Assembly (NCBI RefSeq): GCF_017643905.1
Contig: NZ_JAEPMO010000011.1
Span: 1 to 47,544, forward strand
Direction of reading: 5' to 3'
Origin: Marivita sp.
GTDB lineage: Bacteria; Pseudomonadota; Alphaproteobacteria; Rhodobacterales; Rhodobacteraceae
Length of the DNA: 47,544 nucleotides
Shown: positions 1 through 8,554 of the stretch, in pieces
Layout of the letters: the number at the start of each line of letters is the position of its first letter
Numbering within the stretch: position 1 is the stretch's first letter
Program-made: the position numbers and the translations under genes
Notes under the pieces: generated by a model
Told to the model about the DNA's origin: nothing
Seen by the model: the letters and a program-made list of their open reading frames with translations, nothing else
Database searches by the model: none

Positions 1-1
1 A

Positions 2-106
2 AGCTGGCGCAAGCTGCGCGGCTTCGTTCATCTCGCCGACGTCATCCAGGGCGTCGATTTCGTCAACGGCATCAAGCCAATAAACCAGCAGCTAACCGCC
101 GCATGA
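2..106 (+). CDS. C-terminal fragment of an unidentified protein (partial)
   Basis: The window opens inside a reading frame that runs 34 codons to a TGA at 104-106. The tail reads SWRKLRGFVH then LADVIQGVDFVNGIKP and ends NQQLTAA. No alternative frame here gives a sensible end. The hydrophobic-basic tail reminds me of the ends of some transposases, but I cannot name a family. The gene start is outside the window. No function is assigned. Confidence 0.35.
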   Translation, partial: SWRKLRGFVHLADVIQGVDFVNGIKPINQQLTAA

Positions 107-126
107 TGATCGCTTGGGCACCAGAT

Positions 127-160
127 TTGACAATAACTCGGATTGCCAATGCGTTTGGCA
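127..160 (+). promoter_or_regulatory. Candidate promoter/operator region far upstream of xsc
   Basis: The 364-base stretch 107-470 holds no convincing gene. Within it, TTGACA at 127-132 is a perfect -35 hexamer. It is followed by the inverted repeat TGCCAA-N5-TTGGCA at 144-160, which would cover the -10 region. A TATACT hexamer lies at 259-264. I infer a regulated promoter for xsc with a long leader, but no recognised regulator motif (for example that of TauR) is evident, and the -10 is poor. Confidence 0.3.
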
Positions 161-470
161 TTCAGTGTCCTGCCGTTGTCGCCCTGCTGGGCGGGTGAAC
201 CAAACCGCATAGTCTGGCGGCACAGCGCCCTTTCGCGCCGATATCCGGGTTTGCGGACTATACTGCAATCAAATAACGGCACAAATGGCGCGGAATTGAA
301 GCAAATAGGTGTCTGCTCCCCTCGCGTCATTCCAGGGAAGGATCCCCTCAGTCCCTCGTTTGGCTATAAGCGGCCTTGCAAAGTGGCCCTATTGGCAAGC
401 GGTGTACATCGCTAGTGTCCGCCCAACCGCGCAGGCCCCTCGGCCCGCGCCCTTCCCAGGGAGAGCCACC

Positions 471-2249
471 ATGAAAATGACCACCGAAGAAGCTTTTGTC
501 AAAGTCCTCCAGATGCACGGGATCGAACATGCGTTCGGGATCATCGGCTCGGCCTTCATGCCGATCTCCGACATCTTTCCGAAAGCGGGCATCACCTTCT
601 GGGACTGCGCGCATGAAGGGTCTGGCGGCATGATGGCCGACGGCTACACCCGCGCATCCGGCAAGATGTCCATGATGATTGCCCAAAACGGCCCGGGCAT
701 CACCAATTTTGTGACAGCAGTGAAAACCGCCTATTGGAACCACACCCCGCTTCTGCTGGTCACACCGCAGGCGGCGAACAAGACCATCGGTCAGGGCGGT
801 TTCCAGGAAGTCGAGCAGATGAAACTGTTCGAAGACATGGTCGCCTATCAGGAAGAGGTGCGTGATGCCTCCCGTGTGGCCGAAGTTCTGAACCGCGTGA
901 TCCTGAACGCCAAGCGCGCCTCGGCTCCTGCGCAGATCAACATGCCCCGCGATTTCTGGACTCAAGTGATCGATATCGAACTGCCGGAAGTCGTTGAATT
1001 CGAACGTCCCTCGGGTGGTGACAGCGCGATCCAGCAGGCCGCTGATCTGATGTCGACCGCCAAGAACCCCGTCATCCTGAACGGCGCCGGTGTTGTTCTT
1101 GCCGGTGCGATCCCCGCCTCCATGGCGCTGGCAGAGCGTCTGACCGCGCCGGTCTGTGTGGGTTATCAGCACAATGACGCCTTCCCGGGGTCGCATCCGC
1201 TCTTCGCCGGTCCGCTGGGTTACAACGGCTCCAAAGCGGCGATGGAGCTGATCTCGGGTGCGGATGTTGTCCTGTGCCTCGGCACGCGCCTCAACCCGTT
1301 CTCGACCCTTCCCGGCTATGGCATTGACTACTGGCCCAAAACCGCGAAGATCATTCAGGTCGACATTAACCCGGATCGCATCGGTCTGACCAAGAAGGTC
1401 AGCGTCGGCATCGTCGGCGATGCGAAAAAGGTGGCAGAGGGCATTCTTGCACGCTTGTCCGACACCGCTGGCGATGAGGGTCGTGAGGACCGAAAAGCCA
1501 ATATCGCAAAAACCAAATCCACCTGGGCGCAGCAGCTGTCCAGCATGGACCACGAACAGGACGATCCGGGTACCACCTGGAACGAACGTGCCCGCGCAGC
1601 CAAGCCGGAGTGGATGAGCCCGCGCATGGCATGGCGCGCGATCCAGTCGGCTCTGCCGAAAGAGGCAATCATCTCGTCGGATATCGGTAACAACTGCGCC
1701 ATCGGCAACGCTTATCCGACGTTCGAGGAAGGCCGGAAATACCTGGCGCCGGGTCTGTTCGGACCGTGTGGTTATGGCCTGCCGTCGATCATCGGCGCAA
1801 AGATCGCCTGCCCCGATGTTCCAGTGGTTGGGTTCTCGGGTGACGGTGCGTTTGGCATCGCGGTGACCGAATTGACCGCGATTGGCCGCCCCGAATGGCC
1901 GGCGATCACACATATCGTCTTCCGCAACTACCAGTGGGGTGCGGAAAAGCGCAACTCCACCCTCTGGTATGACGACAATTTCGTCGGAACTGAACTCGAC
2001 GAAGGCGTGAGCTATGCGGGCATCGCCAAGGCTTGCGGTCTGCAGGGTGTCATCGCGCGAACGATGGACGAACTGCGCGATGCTCTGAACACCGCCATCA
2101 AGGACCAGATGGAGAATGGCAAGACCACGCTGATCGAAGCCATGATCAACCAGGAACTGGGCGAGCCGTTCCGCCGCGACGCGATGAAGGCACCTGTGGC
2201 CGTGGCGGGGATCGACCCGGCGGACATGCGCCCGCAGAAAGTCGCCTGA
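471..2249 (+). CDS. xsc: Sulfoacetaldehyde acetyltransferase
   Basis: Thiamine-diphosphate enzyme that converts sulfoacetaldehyde and phosphate to acetyl phosphate and sulfite, the convergence point of taurine, isethionate and sulfoacetate degradation. The 592-residue length is right for Xsc. It shows the three-domain acetolactate-synthase fold: an N-terminal pyrimidine-binding part with the activating Glu at about 49 (HEGSGG), a central domain, and a C-terminal TPP/Mg motif GDG at 457-459 with the paired Asn near 486 in FRNYQWG. I chose the ATG at 471 because GGGAGAG sits 5-10 bases upstream. An in-frame ATG at 309 would add an unsupported leader. ackA starts one base after the stop, so the two are probably co-transcribed. 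Cytoplasmic. Assignment is by family recognition of the whole sequence. Confidence 0.95.
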   Translation: MKMTTEEAFVKVLQMHGIEHAFGIIGSAFMPISDIFPKAGITFWDCAHEGSGGMMADGYTRASGKMSMMIAQNGPGITNFVTAVKTAYWNHTPLLLVTPQAANKTIGQGGFQEVEQMKLFEDMVAYQEEVRDASRVAEVLNRVILNAKRASAPAQINMPRDFWTQVIDIELPEVVEFERPSGGDSAIQQAADLMSTAKNPVILNGAGVVLAGAIPASMALAERLTAPVCVGYQHNDAFPGSHPLFAGPLGYNGSKAAMELISGADVVLCLGTRLNPFSTLPGYGIDYWPKTAKIIQVDINPDRIGLTKKVSVGIVGDAKKVAEGILARLSDTAGDEGREDRKANIAKTKSTWAQQLSSMDHEQDDPGTTWNERARAAKPEWMSPRMAWRAIQSALPKEAIISSDIGNNCAIGNAYPTFEEGRKYLAPGLFGPCGYGLPSIIGAKIACPDVPVVGFSGDGAFGIAVTELTAIGRPEWPAITHIVFRNYQWGAEKRNSTLWYDDNFVGTELDEGVSYAGIAKACGLQGVIARTMDELRDALNTAIKDQMENGKTTLIEAMINQELGEPFRRDAMKAPVAVAGIDPADMRPQKVA

Positions 2250-2250
2250 C

Positions 2251-3411
2251 ATGACCGACCCCGCAGAGAACGGACCGATTCTGGTCCTGAATGCGGGGTC
2301 GTCCTCGATCAAGTTTGCATTGTTTGATCCGAACTTGATCGAAACCCTCTCGGGGATGGCCGACGCCATCGGCGGGGCCTCTCGCTTGCGGATCGGGGAC
2401 GACACGCACGATGTGCCGCTGATCGACCACCGCGCAGCTTTGGAAGCGATCCTGAAAGCACTGGCAGAACGCGGGATCACGCCAGCCACTCTTCGCGCCG
2501 TGGGGCATCGCGTGGTACACGGCGGTCGCAAGCTCACGGGTCCGATGCGAGTCACCGACGAGGTCCGCGCCGAGATCGCAAATTGCACGCCCCTTGCCCC
2601 GCTGCACAACCCGCACAACCTCGCCCCGATGGAAGCGCTGTCGCGGCTTGCGCCGGACCTGCCGCAGTTTGCCAGCTTTGATACGTCGTTTCATGCGACC
2701 AACCCGAATGTGGCCACGCGTTATGCCATTCCGAAGATGATGGAGACCAAGGGCATCCGCCGCTATGGCTTCCACGGACTCAGCTACGCGTCCCTCGTGC
2801 GCCGCTTGCCGGAGGTCTCAGGCGAAGCCTTGCCATCCCGTCTTTTGGCGTTCCACCTCGGCAACGGCGCGTCGCTCTGTGCAATCCACAACGGACAGTC
2901 GATTGCTACGACCATGGGCTATTCGCCGCTGGATGGCCTGACCATGGGTACCCGCTCTGGCGGGATCGACGCGAACGCCGTGCTGCGGCTGGTCGAGGAA
3001 AACGGGCTGGAGCGCACCAAGGCCATCCTGAACCACGAAAGCGGTTTGTTGGGCCTGTCGGGTGGCAAGTCCGACATGCGCAAGCTGATGCTGGATGCCT
3101 CTGCCGAAAGCGCCTTTGCGGTCGAGCATTTCTGCTATTGGACGCTGCGACATGCCGGGTCACTGATCGCGGCTTTGGAGGGTCTCGACGCGATCGCCTT
3201 TACCGGCGGCATCGGCGAGAATGCGGTCGGAGTGCGCGCACGTATCCTGCGCGGGCTGGAATGGGCGGGCGTTCGGATCAATCCGGACTTCAATCACCGC
3301 TCTGGCCCGCGCCTGCATGGGGAAAGCTCCAAAGTCGCCGTCTGGGTCATACCCGCCGAAGAAGAGCGCATGATCGCGATGGACGCGCTGGCCCTTTTGG
3401 AGGCCGCATGA
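2251..3411 (+). CDS. ackA: Acetate kinase
   Basis: Interconverts acetyl phosphate + ADP and acetate + ATP. The 386-residue protein has the ASKHA-fold signature LNAGSSSIKF at about 13-22, the substrate loop VGHRVVHGG, GTRSGGID near the middle and TGGIGENA toward the C-terminus. The length is slightly shorter than the usual ~400. It starts one base after the xsc stop and so is translationally coupled. In this context it would drain Xsc-made acetyl phosphate to acetate with ATP gain, or recycle acetate. It converges on pta with only ten bases between the two stops. Confidence 0.95.
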   Translation: MTDPAENGPILVLNAGSSSIKFALFDPNLIETLSGMADAIGGASRLRIGDDTHDVPLIDHRAALEAILKALAERGITPATLRAVGHRVVHGGRKLTGPMRVTDEVRAEIANCTPLAPLHNPHNLAPMEALSRLAPDLPQFASFDTSFHATNPNVATRYAIPKMMETKGIRRYGFHGLSYASLVRRLPEVSGEALPSRLLAFHLGNGASLCAIHNGQSIATTMGYSPLDGLTMGTRSGGIDANAVLRLVEENGLERTKAILNHESGLLGLSGGKSDMRKLMLDASAESAFAVEHFCYWTLRHAGSLIAALEGLDAIAFTGGIGENAVGVRARILRGLEWAGVRINPDFNHRSGPRLHGESSKVAVWVIPAEEERMIAMDALALLEAA

Positions 3412-3421
3412 GTTCCACCGA

Positions 3422-4285
3422 TCAGGTGTGCTGTGCGAGGGCGATGGTGACCAGCGTTGACGCCACGATGTCGTCCACACTGGCACCCCGGCTGAGATCG
3501 CAGACGGGCTTGGCAAAACCTTGCAGAAACGGGCCGATAGCCTGCGCGCCTGCCAATTCCTGGCACAGCTTGTACGCGATGTTGCCCGCGTCCAGCGATG
3601 GGAAGATCAGCACATTGGCATCTCCGCTGCCCAACCCTTTCTTCGCGGCAATGGTGGCGTTCAGCGCGGCATCCGCCTGGACCGGTCCTACAAAGCCGGT
3701 GGCCTCGGCAACGCTGCGCACGCGATCCACGCTGTCGCCTGCACCGCTGGTGCCGGTGGAGAAAGACAAAAGCGCGACCCGCGCGTCGCCCAATAGCGCC
3801 TTTGCCGTGTCAGCCGATGCCCGCGCAATGGCTTCCAGCGCCGCTGCATCCGGTGCCACGTTTACTGCGCAGTCTGCGAACACGAATTCGCGCCCATCCG
3901 GGAAGACCATCAGGAAATACGACGACGGGATCGTCACGCCATCGGCCAGCCCGATCGCCATGCTTGCCGCTTCGATCACGCGCCGCGTCGGGCTGTCGGC
4001 CCCTGCAACCATCGCATCGGCCTCGCCTGCTGCGACCATGGCCGCCGCGCGGTACAAGGGTTTCTGCAAAAGCCTGCGGGCCATTGCCTCTTTCATCCCG
4101 CGCGCTGACACCAGGGCTGCAACCTGTGCCTCTGTCGGATTGGCCGCGACATCGAGCACGGAACACAGCCCTTCCTTGGTCAGACACTGCGCGGCGTTTG
4201 CAACGCGCGGATCGTTAAGTTCGGGGAACACCACGCGGGTGTCCGATCCTGCTGCAATGGCACGTGCCTTGCTCAGAACGCTCAT
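3422..4285 (-). CDS. pta: Phosphate acetyltransferase (short, catalytic-domain type)
   Basis: Converts acetyl phosphate + CoA to acetyl-CoA + phosphate, bringing the Xsc product into central metabolism. The 287-residue protein is only the PTA/PTB catalytic domain and lacks the long N-terminal region of the ~700-residue enterobacterial enzyme. The N-terminus MSVLSKARAIA and segments such as GEADAMVAGADSPTRRV and FLQGFAKPVCDLSRGAS are typical. RBS GGGAGAG lies just upstream of the ATG at 4285. The gene is antisense to its functional partners, convergent with ackA and divergent from the citrate synthase gene across only 36 bases, so its promoter must sit in or next to the neighbour's 5' end. Confidence 0.9.
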   Translation of the reverse strand: MSVLSKARAIAAGSDTRVVFPELNDPRVANAAQCLTKEGLCSVLDVAANPTEAQVAALVSARGMKEAMARRLLQKPLYRAAAMVAAGEADAMVAGADSPTRRVIEAASMAIGLADGVTIPSSYFLMVFPDGREFVFADCAVNVAPDAAALEAIARASADTAKALLGDARVALLSFSTGTSGAGDSVDRVRSVAEATGFVGPVQADAALNATIAAKKGLGSGDANVLIFPSLDAGNIAYKLCQELAGAQAIGPFLQGFAKPVCDLSRGASVDDIVASTLVTIALAQHT

Positions 4286-4321
4286 ATCACTCTCCCACTT
4301 CCGGCCGCAAAGGAGCCTTCA

Positions 4322-5455
4322 ATGACTGATAACGTCAAGATCAACCGAGGTTTGAAGGGTGTCTATTTCGAACGGTCCGGGGTGAGCGACATCGACGGCG
4401 CCGCGGGAACGCTGCAATATCGTGGCTATTCGATCCACGATCTGGCTACGCATGCCACGTTCGAAGAGGTGTGCCACCTCTTGATGAAGGGCGAGTTGCC
4501 GAACGCGGCTGAACTCGCAGCCTTTGACGCAGAGATGCGGGCAGCGCGGTCGGTGCCGGATGCGGTTCTTGATATCATCCGCGTGTGCAAGGACGGCCAC
4601 CCGATGGACGTGCTGCGCACGGCGGTGTCTGCGCTGGCGGCGTTGGAGCCGGACAGCCTTGCGACCGGGGAGGAGGCATTCCTGCGCAACGGTATGCGGC
4701 TGACCGCGCAAGTGCCGACGCTCGTCGCGGCGCATGAGGCGATCCGCAATGGCCGTGACCCGATCGCACCGGATAACAGCCTCAGCCATGCCGCCAACTG
4801 GCTCTGGATGCTCAAGGGCGAGAAGCCGTCCGAGGACGCGGCGCGTCTGGCTGATGTGGATTTTGTCCTGCACGCGGAACACGGCGCCAACGCCTCCAGC
4901 TTTGCGGCGCGGGTGACGGTTGGGACGGAGGCGAACCTGCACGGTGCCATCGTAACCGCGCTCAGCACGCTGGCGGGTCCTGCGCATGGTGGTGCTGCCG
5001 AAGACGTGATGAAGATGGTCAAGGAGATCGGTACTCCGGACAAGGCGGCGGAGTACGTGAAAACCAAGCGTGCCAACCGCGAGGCCGTCACCGGCTTCGG
5101 CCACCGCGTCTACCGCGCCGAAGACCCCCGCGCGCGCCACATGCGCGAAGGGGTGCGTAAGCTGGGCGAAGAGATGGGCGCGCCCGAATGGTACGAGATC
5201 CTGCAAGCTGTCGTCGAGGCGATGAAGCCCTACAGCCGCCACGGTCTGAATGTGAACGTGGATTTCTATTCAGGCGTGATCTACCAGCTTCACGGCATCC
5301 CGATGGATCTTTACGTTCCGATCTTTTCCATTGGCCGGATGCCGGGTTGGGTGATCCAGTGCATCGAACAGCAGCGCGGCAATATCCTGATCCGTCCGCT
5401 CACGCTCTACAACGGACCGGAGCCACGGGATTGGGTGCCGATTGACGCCCGCTGA
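4322..5455 (+). CDS. Citrate synthase / 2-methylcitrate synthase family protein
   Basis: Condenses an acyl-CoA with oxaloacetate. The 377-residue single-domain protein belongs to the short type that includes both citrate and 2-methylcitrate synthases. Catalytic residues expected for the family are present: His222 in LAGPAHGGA, His261 in GFGHRVYR and Asp314 in NVDFYSG. The substrate-loop HAEHGAN is at 184-190. RBS AAGGAG lies 6 bases before the ATG. The family alone does not separate citrate from methylcitrate activity, and no prpB/prpD lies nearby. Placement after xsc-ackA and opposite pta suggests a role in moving sulfonate-derived acetyl-CoA into the TCA cycle, which is inference. Confidence 0.85.
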   Translation: MTDNVKINRGLKGVYFERSGVSDIDGAAGTLQYRGYSIHDLATHATFEEVCHLLMKGELPNAAELAAFDAEMRAARSVPDAVLDIIRVCKDGHPMDVLRTAVSALAALEPDSLATGEEAFLRNGMRLTAQVPTLVAAHEAIRNGRDPIAPDNSLSHAANWLWMLKGEKPSEDAARLADVDFVLHAEHGANASSFAARVTVGTEANLHGAIVTALSTLAGPAHGGAAEDVMKMVKEIGTPDKAAEYVKTKRANREAVTGFGHRVYRAEDPRARHMREGVRKLGEEMGAPEWYEILQAVVEAMKPYSRHGLNVNVDFYSGVIYQLHGIPMDLYVPIFSIGRMPGWVIQCIEQQRGNILIRPLTLYNGPEPRDWVPIDAR

Positions 5456-5463
5456 GTCATAAA

Positions 5464-5477
5464 TGTAAGCGCTTGCA
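5464..5477. promoter_or_regulatory. LacI-type operator upstream of soeA
   Basis: TGTAAGCGCTTGCA is a near-perfect palindrome with the CG centre of LacI/GalR operators. It lies in the 109-base gap before soeA, 87 bases upstream of the start codon. The same pattern recurs at 11712 and 22729, and a lacI-type gene lies just beyond soeC. I infer that the local LacI protein controls the soe operon. Confidence 0.65.
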
Positions 5478-5564
5478 TAATGCGCCTTTACCATCGGCGC
5501 AGAAACGTAAACACTGTCGCCAACTCCGACCGGGTCGACACCCGGCGGATCAGGGAGGATAGAT

Positions 5565-8393
5565 ATGGGCCACGTCCAGCCAGAGCTGAACCTGTCACCG
5601 AAAGTCTCGGACGAAGTGCGCAAAACCACCTGCTACATGTGCGCCTGCCGCTGCGGGATCAACGTGCACATGAAGGACGGCAAGGTCGCCTATATCGAGG
5701 GCAACCGCGATCATCCGGTGAACCGCGGGGTGCTCTGCGCGAAGGGCAGCGCGGGTATCATGCAGCACAACGCGCCATCACGCCTGCGTGCGCCGTTGAA
5801 GCGCGTAGGCCCGCGCGGGTCGGGTGAGTTCGAAGAGATTAGCTGGGACGAGGCGCTTCAGATCGCGGCTGATTGGCTCAAGCCTTTGCGGGCCGAAGCA
5901 CCGGAAAAGCTCGCGTTCTTCACCGGGCGCGACCAGTCGCAATCCTTCACCAGCTTCTGGGCGCAGAATTTCGGAACGCCGAACTACGCAGCACATGGCG
6001 GGTTCTGTTCCGTGAACATGGCCGCTGCCGGCATCTACACGATGGGTGGCGCGTTCTGGGAATTCGGCCAACCGGATTGGGAGCACACCAAACTGTTCAT
6101 GCTGTTCGGCGTGGCCGAGGACCACGACAGCAACCCGATCAAGATGGGGCTTGGCAAGATCAAGGCGCGCGGGGCCAAGGTGATCGGCGTCAACCCGATC
6201 CGCACTGGTTACAACGCGATTGCGGATGATTGGGTCGGCATCACGCCGGGCACCGATGGCCTGTTCATCCTCGCGCTGGTGCATGAATTGATGAAGGCCG
6301 GGAAGATCGACCTCGACTACCTTGCCCGCTACACCAACGCGCCGGTTCTGGTGAATGGCGACACGAAATCGCCGGAACACGGGCTGTTCCTCAAGGATGA
6401 CAACGGCAAGCCGCTGGTCATAGACCGGGTGACGGGCAAGCTGACCCCGTTCGATCAGCCCGGCGTCAAACCCGATCTTGCCGCCAGCTACCGCCATGCC
6501 GGGATCACACACAAGACCGTCATGCATCTGATGGCCGAGCGCTATCTTGATCCGCAATATGCGCCCGAAGCAGTGGCCGAAACCTGCGGCGTGTCCGCCA
6601 CCAAGATCAAACGCATCGCGGCCGAGATTGCCCGCGTCGCCTTTGACGAGGCCATCGAGATCGACCAGCCATGGACGGATTTCCGGGGCGAAAAGCATGA
6701 CAAGATGCTGGGTCGACCGGTCAGCTTCCACGCGATGCGGGGGATCAGCGCGCATTCCAACGGCTTCCAGACGTGTCGCGCGTTGCATGCGCTGCAAATC
6801 CTGCTGGGCGCGGTCGAAACCCCCGGTGGGTTCCGCTTCAAACCGCCTTACCCCAAGCCCGCAACAGCGCATCCGAAGCCGCATTGCAAGGTGACACCGG
6901 GCAAGCCGCTGGATGGTCCGCATCTTGGATTTGTGCATGGGCCGGATGATCTCTGCCTCAAGGAAGACGGCACGCCTGCCCGCATCGACAAGGCGTTCAC
7001 ATGGGAAAACCCGATGAGCGCCCATGGTCTGATGCACATGGTCATTTCCAACGCCTATGCAGGCGATCCCTACAAGATCGACACGCTGTTCATGTACATG
7101 GCGAACATGTCGTGGAATTCGACGATGAACACGTCGGGCGTGATGAAGATGCTCACGGACACGGACGAGAACGGCGACTACGTGATCCCGCGCATCATCT
7201 ATTCCGATGCCTACTCGTCCGAGATGGTCGCCTATGCCGACCTGATCCTGCCCGACACGACGTATCTTGAACGGCACGACTGCATCTCGCTCCTCGACCG
7301 TCCGATCTGCGAGGCGGACGCGGCGGCGGATGCGATCCGTTGGCCTGTGGTGGAACCTGACCGTAATGTGCGCGGGTTCCAGTCCGTTTTGTGCGAATTG
7401 GGTGCAAAGCTTGATCTGCCGGGTTTCGTGAACGAGGACGGCAGCCAGAAATACGCTGACTACGCCGATTACATCACCCACCACCAGCGCCGTCCCGGTG
7501 TTGGTCCGCTGGCGGGTTGGCGCATGGGTGAAGACGGCCTGACAGGCGGGCGCGGCGACGTGAACGAGGCGCAGATCGGCAGCTACATCGCCAATGGCGG
7601 TTTCTGGATGGCGCATGTTCCGGAGGAAGCACTGTACTACAAACCGTGGAACAAAGCCTATCAGGACTGGGCGGTGAAAATCGGCCTCTACGACGCGGCC
7701 GCGCCCTATATCTTCCAGCTCTACGTTGAGCCGATGCGCAAGTTCCAACTGGCCGCCGAAGGGCATGGCCACCGCCAACCGCCGGATCACCTGCGCGAGA
7801 GGATCAAGGAAACGCTCGACCCGCTGCCGATCTGGTACGCGCCTTTCGAGGACAGCCGCGTTGACACCGAGGAATTCGCGATCCACGCGCTGACCCAACG
7901 CCCGATGGCGATGTACCACTCCTGGGGTACTCAGAATGCTTGGCTGCGCCAGATCCACGGTCGCAATCCGCTTTATCTGCCGACCAAGCTTTGGGAAAAG
8001 CACGGGTTCAACACTGGTGACTGGGCGCGTGTGACCTCTGCCCATGGTGATATCACGGTGCCTGTCGCGCATATGGCGGCGCTGAACGAAAACACCGTCT
8101 GGACATGGAATGCCATCGGCAAACGCAAGGGGGCATGGGCGCTCGACAAGGACGCGCCCGAAGCGACCAAGGGCTTCCTTCTGAACCACCTGATCCACGA
8201 ATTGCTGCCACCCAAGGGCGACGGTCTGCGCTGGGCGAATTCCGACCCGATCACAGGGCAGGCGGCGTGGTTCGATCTTCGGGTGAAGATCGAAAAGGTC
8301 GATGGGCCTTCGGAATCCCATCCTGTGTTCGATGAACTGAAATCGCCTGTTGGCAAGGGACCAGACGAACTGCGCTGGAAGGTGGAACCATGA
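5565..8393 (+). CDS. soeA: Sulfite dehydrogenase molybdopterin subunit SoeA
   Basis: Catalytic subunit of the DMSO-reductase-superfamily complex that oxidises sulfite to sulfate. The 942-residue protein has a [4Fe-4S] site Cys23-x2-Cys26-x3-Cys30-x27-Cys58, then molybdopterin domains. Cys148 in HGGFCSVN is placed like the Mo ligand. There is no Tat signal, matching the cytoplasmic SoeABC known from Allochromatium and assigned in roseobacters. RBS GGGAGGA is 6 bases upstream. The leader carries a hairpin CCGGGT/ACCCGG at 5530-5545 and a LacI-type operator. The gene overlaps the next one by four bases. Adjacency to xsc, which releases sulfite, is the main reason to prefer sulfite over other substrates. 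Without it this would be called a generic DmsA/formate-dehydrogenase-like protein. Confidence 0.85.
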   Translation: MGHVQPELNLSPKVSDEVRKTTCYMCACRCGINVHMKDGKVAYIEGNRDHPVNRGVLCAKGSAGIMQHNAPSRLRAPLKRVGPRGSGEFEEISWDEALQIAADWLKPLRAEAPEKLAFFTGRDQSQSFTSFWAQNFGTPNYAAHGGFCSVNMAAAGIYTMGGAFWEFGQPDWEHTKLFMLFGVAEDHDSNPIKMGLGKIKARGAKVIGVNPIRTGYNAIADDWVGITPGTDGLFILALVHELMKAGKIDLDYLARYTNAPVLVNGDTKSPEHGLFLKDDNGKPLVIDRVTGKLTPFDQPGVKPDLAASYRHAGITHKTVMHLMAERYLDPQYAPEAVAETCGVSATKIKRIAAEIARVAFDEAIEIDQPWTDFRGEKHDKMLGRPVSFHAMRGISAHSNGFQTCRALHALQILLGAVETPGGFRFKPPYPKPATAHPKPHCKVTPGKPLDGPHLGFVHGPDDLCLKEDGTPARIDKAFTWENPMSAHGLMHMVISNAYAGDPYKIDTLFMYMANMSWNSTMNTSGVMKMLTDTDENGDYVIPRIIYSDAYSSEMVAYADLILPDTTYLERHDCISLLDRPICEADAAADAIRWPVVEPDRNVRGFQSVLCELGAKLDLPGFVNEDGSQKYADYADYITHHQRRPGVGPLAGWRMGEDGLTGGRGDVNEAQIGSYIANGGFWMAHVPEEALYYKPWNKAYQDWAVKIGLYDAAAPYIFQLYVEPMRKFQLAAEGHGHRQPPDHLRERIKETLDPLPIWYAPFEDSRVDTEEFAIHALTQRPMAMYHSWGTQNAWLRQIHGRNPLYLPTKLWEKHGFNTGDWARVTSAHGDITVPVAHMAALNENTVWTWNAIGKRKGAWALDKDAPEATKGFLLNHLIHELLPPKGDGLRWANSDPITGQAAWFDLRVKIEKVDGPSESHPVFDELKSPVGKGPDELRWKVEP

Positions 8394-8554
8394 GTGGAGC
8401 AATGAAAGCCACTCTGCTGGCCATCGCGGTTGTGCTGATCGGCATGGCCGGATCGTTTATCTGGTTCGTCGCAACCTGGGACAAAGAGGCAGAGCAGCCG
8501 ATCGGGTTCGCGCCAGCACCCATCATCACGATCACGGAGGACCGCACCGCATGA
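8390..8554 (+). CDS. Small single-TM protein within the soe operon
   Basis: A 54-residue frame starts in an ATGA overlap with the soeA stop and ends in an ATGA overlap with the soeB start, so it is coupled on both sides. The N-terminus MSGAMKATLL leads into one hydrophobic helix (about residues 7-30, AIAVVLIGMAGSFIWFV), followed by a short acidic-proline tail ending ITEDRTA. It fills an otherwise unexplained gap between catalytic and electron-transfer genes. I do not recognise a family. A role as an accessory membrane or assembly subunit of the Soe complex is inference from position. Confidence 0.75.
   Translation: MSGAMKATLLAIAVVLIGMAGSFIWFVATWDKEAEQPIGFAPAPIITITEDRTA

Noticed and set aside
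348-2618. 756-codon open frame on the minus strand over xsc and ackA
   Set aside because: Lies opposite two clear genes, Arg/His-rich with no domain; an artefact of high GC.
5778-8402. 874-codon open frame on the minus strand over soeA
   Set aside because: Shadow of soeA; no RBS or recognisable protein.
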